Below the pieces are notes generated by a model. It was not told the DNA's origin, did no database searches, and was given only the letters and a program-made list of their open reading frames with translations. From Paenibacillus hunanensis (GTDB taxonomy: Bacteria; Bacillota; Bacilli; Paenibacillales; Paenibacillaceae), in contig NZ_BMMB01000006.1 in assembly GCF_014645615.1 (NCBI RefSeq), forward strand, positions 62,001 to 126,000: a stretch of DNA of 64,000 nucleotides, in the 5' to 3' direction. A program made the position numbers and the translations under genes. Below, one piece after another: positions 61,272 through 64,000 of this stretch; position 1 is the first letter of the stretch, and each line of letters starts with the position of its first letter.

Positions 61272-61308
61272 GGACAGCTACCTTTGCGGTAAGCTGTCCT
61301 TTTTATTA
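61272..61308 (+). terminator. intrinsic terminator after the small ORF
   Basis: GGACAGCT pairs with AGCTGTCC, with ACC/GGT above, followed by TTTTT. Confidence 0.88.
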
Positions 61309-61344
61309 TGATAGAAGAGAATACAAATTCAGGGAGGTTACATA

Positions 61345-62151
61345 ATGGCGTTGATTCAATGCGACTTTTATTCAGAAGTGCTCGGTTTATCTACATCGAT
61401 GAATGTCATTTTACCGCAGGAAACGCAAACCCAGATCGGTATGGAGGGAAAAGCCAGCAGTGGTAAGCATCCAACCTTGTATTTATTGCACGGGCTATCT
61501 GACGATCATTCGATCTGGTTGCGCCGTACATCGATTGAGCGTTATGCAGCAGCCTATGGTATTGCTATCGTGATGCCGAATGCGCATCGGAGCTTTTATA
61601 CCGATATGAAGGAAGGCGGACAATATTTTACGTTTATGACGGAAGAATTGCCGCGTCTGGCAGAATCCTTTTTCCCATTGTCTACGCTTCGTGAAGATCG
61701 TTTTGTTGCAGGGCTGTCTATGGGAGGCTATGGAGCGTTCAAGCTCGGCATGAGCCTGCCACATCGTTATGCAGCCGCAGCGAGTTTGTCTGGTGCAACC
61801 GATCTGAAGCATATGTATAATGTACGTGCTCAAGGTGATCCTGTCTGGAAAGCAGAGGTATATCGTATGTTCGGTACGCTGGAAGAGATGCAGGGAGGGC
61901 CCAATGATCTGTTCCATCTAGCAACCGAGCTGGCGAAGCTCAAGTCTGCGGACATTCCGAAGCTGTATCAGTGCTGTGGTACAGAGGATTTTCTATACGA
62001 GGGTAATATTGAGTTCCGTGATCACGTACGTAAGCTGGGATTGGAACTGACGTATGAGGAAGAGCGAGGCACGCATGAATGGGGCTACTGGGATATGAAG
62101 ATTCAGAATGTGCTGGAATGGTTGCCAATTCGTCAACAGCAGCGTGTGTAA
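61345..62151 (+). CDS. EstA-like serine esterase (esterase D / tributyrin esterase family)
   Basis: Alpha/beta hydrolase of 268 residues. LYLLHGLSDDHSIWLRRTSI near residue 46 and the nucleophile motif GLSMGGYGAFKLG (Ser near 135) are typical of the tributyrin esterase/esterase D group. The acid is probably Asp in CCGTEDFLYEGN and the base His in GTHEWGYWD. There is no signal peptide. GGGAGG lies 7 bases before the ATG. Known relatives cleave short-chain acyl esters, feruloyl esters or S-formylglutathione; the substrate here is open. Confidence 0.9.
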   Translation: MALIQCDFYSEVLGLSTSMNVILPQETQTQIGMEGKASSGKHPTLYLLHGLSDDHSIWLRRTSIERYAAAYGIAIVMPNAHRSFYTDMKEGGQYFTFMTEELPRLAESFFPLSTLREDRFVAGLSMGGYGAFKLGMSLPHRYAAAASLSGATDLKHMYNVRAQGDPVWKAEVYRMFGTLEEMQGGPNDLFHLATELAKLKSADIPKLYQCCGTEDFLYEGNIEFRDHVRKLGLELTYEEERGTHEWGYWDMKIQNVLEWLPIRQQQRV

Positions 62152-62463
62152 ATACAAGTGGAGCAAGCTTGTCTATCTGGCATTCTTATCCTTAATGGTT
62201 GAAATATGGAGTAGACAGATGCAAATGGATTCTGATCATACACAATGAGTAGATAAGGTGAATAGGTGGATGTGACCTGTACGCTTCATGCCTACGATCC
62301 AAGTCAACCCGCAAGCAAGCGATCCAAGTGAACCTGAATGCTAACTGTATTATTTTGTAGCACTATTTTATTAAGCGCTTCCAAATAAAAGGACAAACTC
62401 CAAGCATAAGCAAAATAGCCTAGCTACGGATACGCGCATGATATTCGTAACAAAATATGCATA
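62152..62463. other. intergenic, nothing recognised
   Basis: Convergent spacer between the esterase and the mechanosensitive channel gene. No ORF with a ribosome site. CGATCCAAGTCAACC and CGATCCAAGTGAACC form a short direct repeat near 62300-62335. Confidence 0.5.
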
Positions 62464-62510
62464 ATAAAAAGCCAGAACCCGCATGTAACCATACGAGTTC
62501 TGGCTTTATT
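62464..62510. terminator. bidirectional terminator between esterase and MscS genes
   Basis: AAAGCCAGAAC pairs with GTTCTGGCTTT, flanked by A and T runs on both sides. Confidence 0.8.
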
Positions 62511-62545
62511 ATAGTCGATTAAGATTGAACCAATACCTATCACGG

Positions 62546-62590
62546 TAACAATACATACTATAACAATACATACTATAACAATACCTATTA
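62546..62590. repeat. 15-base tandem repeat abutting the MscS stop codon
   Basis: TAACAATACATACTA occurs twice head to tail, followed by the diverged TAACAATACCTATTA, whose last bases include the stop codon of the minus-strand gene. Confidence 0.85.
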
Positions 62591-63670
62591 CGCTTGCCCC
62601 AATCCCGTCTCTGGCTCCTGTACAAGTACACGCTGCGTTGGATACGCCAGCTTCACATCCTCTTCCTCTAGAATCTGCATCACATACAGATTCAGCTGCT
62701 GACGATATTCCAGATTGTCTCCCCAGCCTGGCGAGCGTGTAAAGCACTGTACCATGATCCCAAGACTACTTTCGTAAAACTCATTAAATTTCACCATTAC
62801 TGTTCCTGGCGCTACAGCTTCGTCCTGCTCCAGATGCTCGGTTAGACGAGTTACCACGCGTTTGATTCGATCACCAGGCGTATGCAGGGATACTTTAATG
62901 TTAAAAAAGATTTTCCTTTTCCCCATCTGACTACCGTTTGTAATCGCTGAGGCAGCTAGCTTGGAGTTAGGGACAATGACGAGCGCATCAGTAAAGGTAC
63001 GAATTTTCGAGCTGCGAAAGGTAATATCCTCTACGATCCCTTCGATATCCGGCGTCGAGATCCAATCTCCTTTTGAAAAGGGCTTTTCCAAAATAATAAT
63101 AATGCCTGCAATCACATTACTTAGCGATTCCTGCGCAGCAAGAGCGATGGCGAGACTGCCCAGTCCCATTCCAGCTACGACACCGTTAATGCTGAATCCC
63201 CATTCAGCACCGACAATTGTCACTACAAGTAAAATAATAATAAACCGAACGACCTTGGATAGAAAAGGAATAATCATGCTGGACGCATCCAGTCCAAAGC
63301 GCTTGCCAGCGCCTTCCAGCAGGATAGAGGAGGCAGCAGACACATTGTACAAGCCCCAGCCGAGCAGTGCGATACTGATGCTACGATAAATTTTGTTCAC
63401 ATCAATCACAAAGCTCCATTGCTCATGCATAAAATAGCGTAGTGCCAGATACGTGCCAATCAAAATAAAAAAGTATTGGAGCGGCTTCTCAAATGCCTGT
63501 GCCCAGCGAATCAGAGCAGGATGCTCCTTAAAGCGACCGATCACAAAAGCGAATAAATATCGTGTGAACAGCTTACGAAAGGCGAGAAACAGCAGCAAAA
63601 TCCCAATCGATACAAGTAGATCAATCCAGCGTATGTTGTAATACCCTTGAATGAGCCAGTCGAAATTCAT
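62588..63670 (-). CDS. small-conductance mechanosensitive channel (MscS family)
   Basis: Opens under membrane tension to release solutes in osmotic downshock. About 360 residues. Four hydrophobic helices are seen (WIDLLVSIGILLLFLAF near 15, FFILIGTYLALRYFM near 67, a third near 100, and FIIILLVVTIVGAEWGF near 140). The pore-lining helix is GVVAGMGLGSLAIALAAQES, followed by the beta domain with GDWISTPDIEGIVEDI and VPNSKL. I chose the second ATG (MNFDWLIQ) because AAAGGA lies 8 bases before it; an ATG 9 bases earlier sits on that site. A tandem repeat abuts the stop codon. Confidence 0.9.
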   Translation of the reverse strand: MNFDWLIQGYYNIRWIDLLVSIGILLLFLAFRKLFTRYLFAFVIGRFKEHPALIRWAQAFEKPLQYFFILIGTYLALRYFMHEQWSFVIDVNKIYRSISIALLGWGLYNVSAASSILLEGAGKRFGLDASSMIIPFLSKVVRFIIILLVVTIVGAEWGFSINGVVAGMGLGSLAIALAAQESLSNVIAGIIIILEKPFSKGDWISTPDIEGIVEDITFRSSKIRTFTDALVIVPNSKLAASAITNGSQMGKRKIFFNIKVSLHTPGDRIKRVVTRLTEHLEQDEAVAPGTVMVKFNEFYESSLGIMVQCFTRSPGWGDNLEYRQQLNLYVMQILEEEDVKLAYPTQRVLVQEPETGLGQA

Positions 63671-63929
63671 ATATCCCATCCTTTATCTATATATGATATG
63701 AGGTTATTCATACGGCGCTCCTATTAAAACGTTCTTCTTATGTATTACCCATTTCCGTTCAAGCCGACCTGTGTCTGCGTAATATGCTAATCGACTGATG
63801 TGCAATAGAGCCGATGATCGAGCTACAGGATATCAGATCAAGCTCTACAGCGTACAGCGATCCATCTTACCAATCTGTAATTTAATATTCATCCAGCTAG
63901 AGTAAGCAGTCTGCCCTGCTTGCTGCATA
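63671..63929. other. intergenic, nothing recognised
   Basis: Upstream region of the MscS gene. No ORF with a ribosome site was seen. Confidence 0.5.
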
Positions 63930-63964
63930 CAAAAAGACCTGCTCCATTACGAAGCAGGTCTTCA
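63930..63964 (-). terminator. terminator of a minus-strand gene at or beyond the right edge
   Basis: On the minus strand GAAGACCTGCTTC pairs partly with GGAGCAGGTC, followed by TTTTT. It implies a minus-strand gene ending close to the right edge; a frame ending ASVE with TGA at 63986-63988 is possible, but only four codons are visible. Confidence 0.7.
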
Positions 63965-64000
63965 TATTGTACAGCGGGTTGCTCATCATTCCACCGAAGC

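Noticed and set aside
1..64000. CRISPR arrays, tRNA or rRNA genes, prophage or transposase genes
   Set aside because: I looked for regular repeat-spacer patterns, tRNA-like clover-leaf ends and transposase or phage genes and found none.

Overview
The window looks like chromosomal DNA from a Paenibacillus-type member of the Bacillales. The basis is moderate G+C, strong AAGGAG-type ribosome binding sites, a glcT-ptsG-ptsH-ptsI glucose cluster with a GlcT antitermination leader, a split glycine decarboxylase (gcvT-gcvPA-gcvPB) behind a tandem glycine riboswitch, an NfeD/flotillin pair with a SigW-type promoter, and an S-layer-homology protein. The genus is an inference from gene content and arrangement. 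I see no rRNA, tRNA, CRISPR array, prophage or recognisable insertion sequence.

Layout. 1-5.5 kb: end of a U32 peptidase-type tRNA hydroxylation gene, a large chemoreceptor, and an AI-2E-type membrane protein. 5.8-11.1 kb: polysaccharide deacetylase, ilvD, a small KGG-repeat stress protein with a SigB-like promoter, and a membrane acyltransferase. 11.3-17.9 kb: kdgK-kdgA, a membrane-anchored alpha/beta hydrolase behind a long leader, a sirtuin, an aldo/keto reductase and an ankyrin-repeat protein. 18-23 kb: an AraC regulator divergent from galK-galE-galT. 23.8-28.1 kb: iron-type alcohol dehydrogenase, then the NfeD-flotillin operon. 28.4-34 kb: glcT-ptsG-ptsH-ptsI. 35.3-40.5 kb: the glycine cleavage genes around a divergent promoter/riboswitch region. 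41-49.8 kb: a short-chain dehydrogenase, a DUF2569-like membrane protein, acetyltransferase, a previously unlisted 56-residue lipoprotein, methionine aminopeptidase, an intracellular multi-domain pullulanase and a Ppx/GppA phosphatase with a tiny coupled upstream ORF. 50.6-53.7 kb: gntP-gntK. 54-63.7 kb: acetyltransferases, a type-B carboxylesterase, an HD-GYP protein, an SLH protein, a tiny ORF, an EstA-like esterase and an MscS channel.

Themes. Most of the window is carbon handling: galactose (Leloir), glucose (PTS), gluconate, KDG, alpha-glucan debranching, and one-carbon/glycine flux. cre-like (CcpA) sites are visible before gntP and galK. Regulation is unusually readable: a GlcT RAT/terminator switch, a glycine riboswitch with terminator, a textbook SigW promoter and a SigB-like promoter.

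The most interesting unexplained structure is a dispersed, hairpin-forming intergenic repeat present in two good copies (about 23.51-23.70 kb and 50.32-50.47 kb) and one degenerate copy (about 35.08-35.17 kb). Both stems carry compensatory base changes between the good copies, which suggests a conserved structured RNA or a palindromic mini-element. Other points of note are a 245-nt structured leader before the alpha/beta hydrolase, a 100-nt near-perfect palindrome after ptsI, and a pullulanase with its starch-binding module at the C-terminus.
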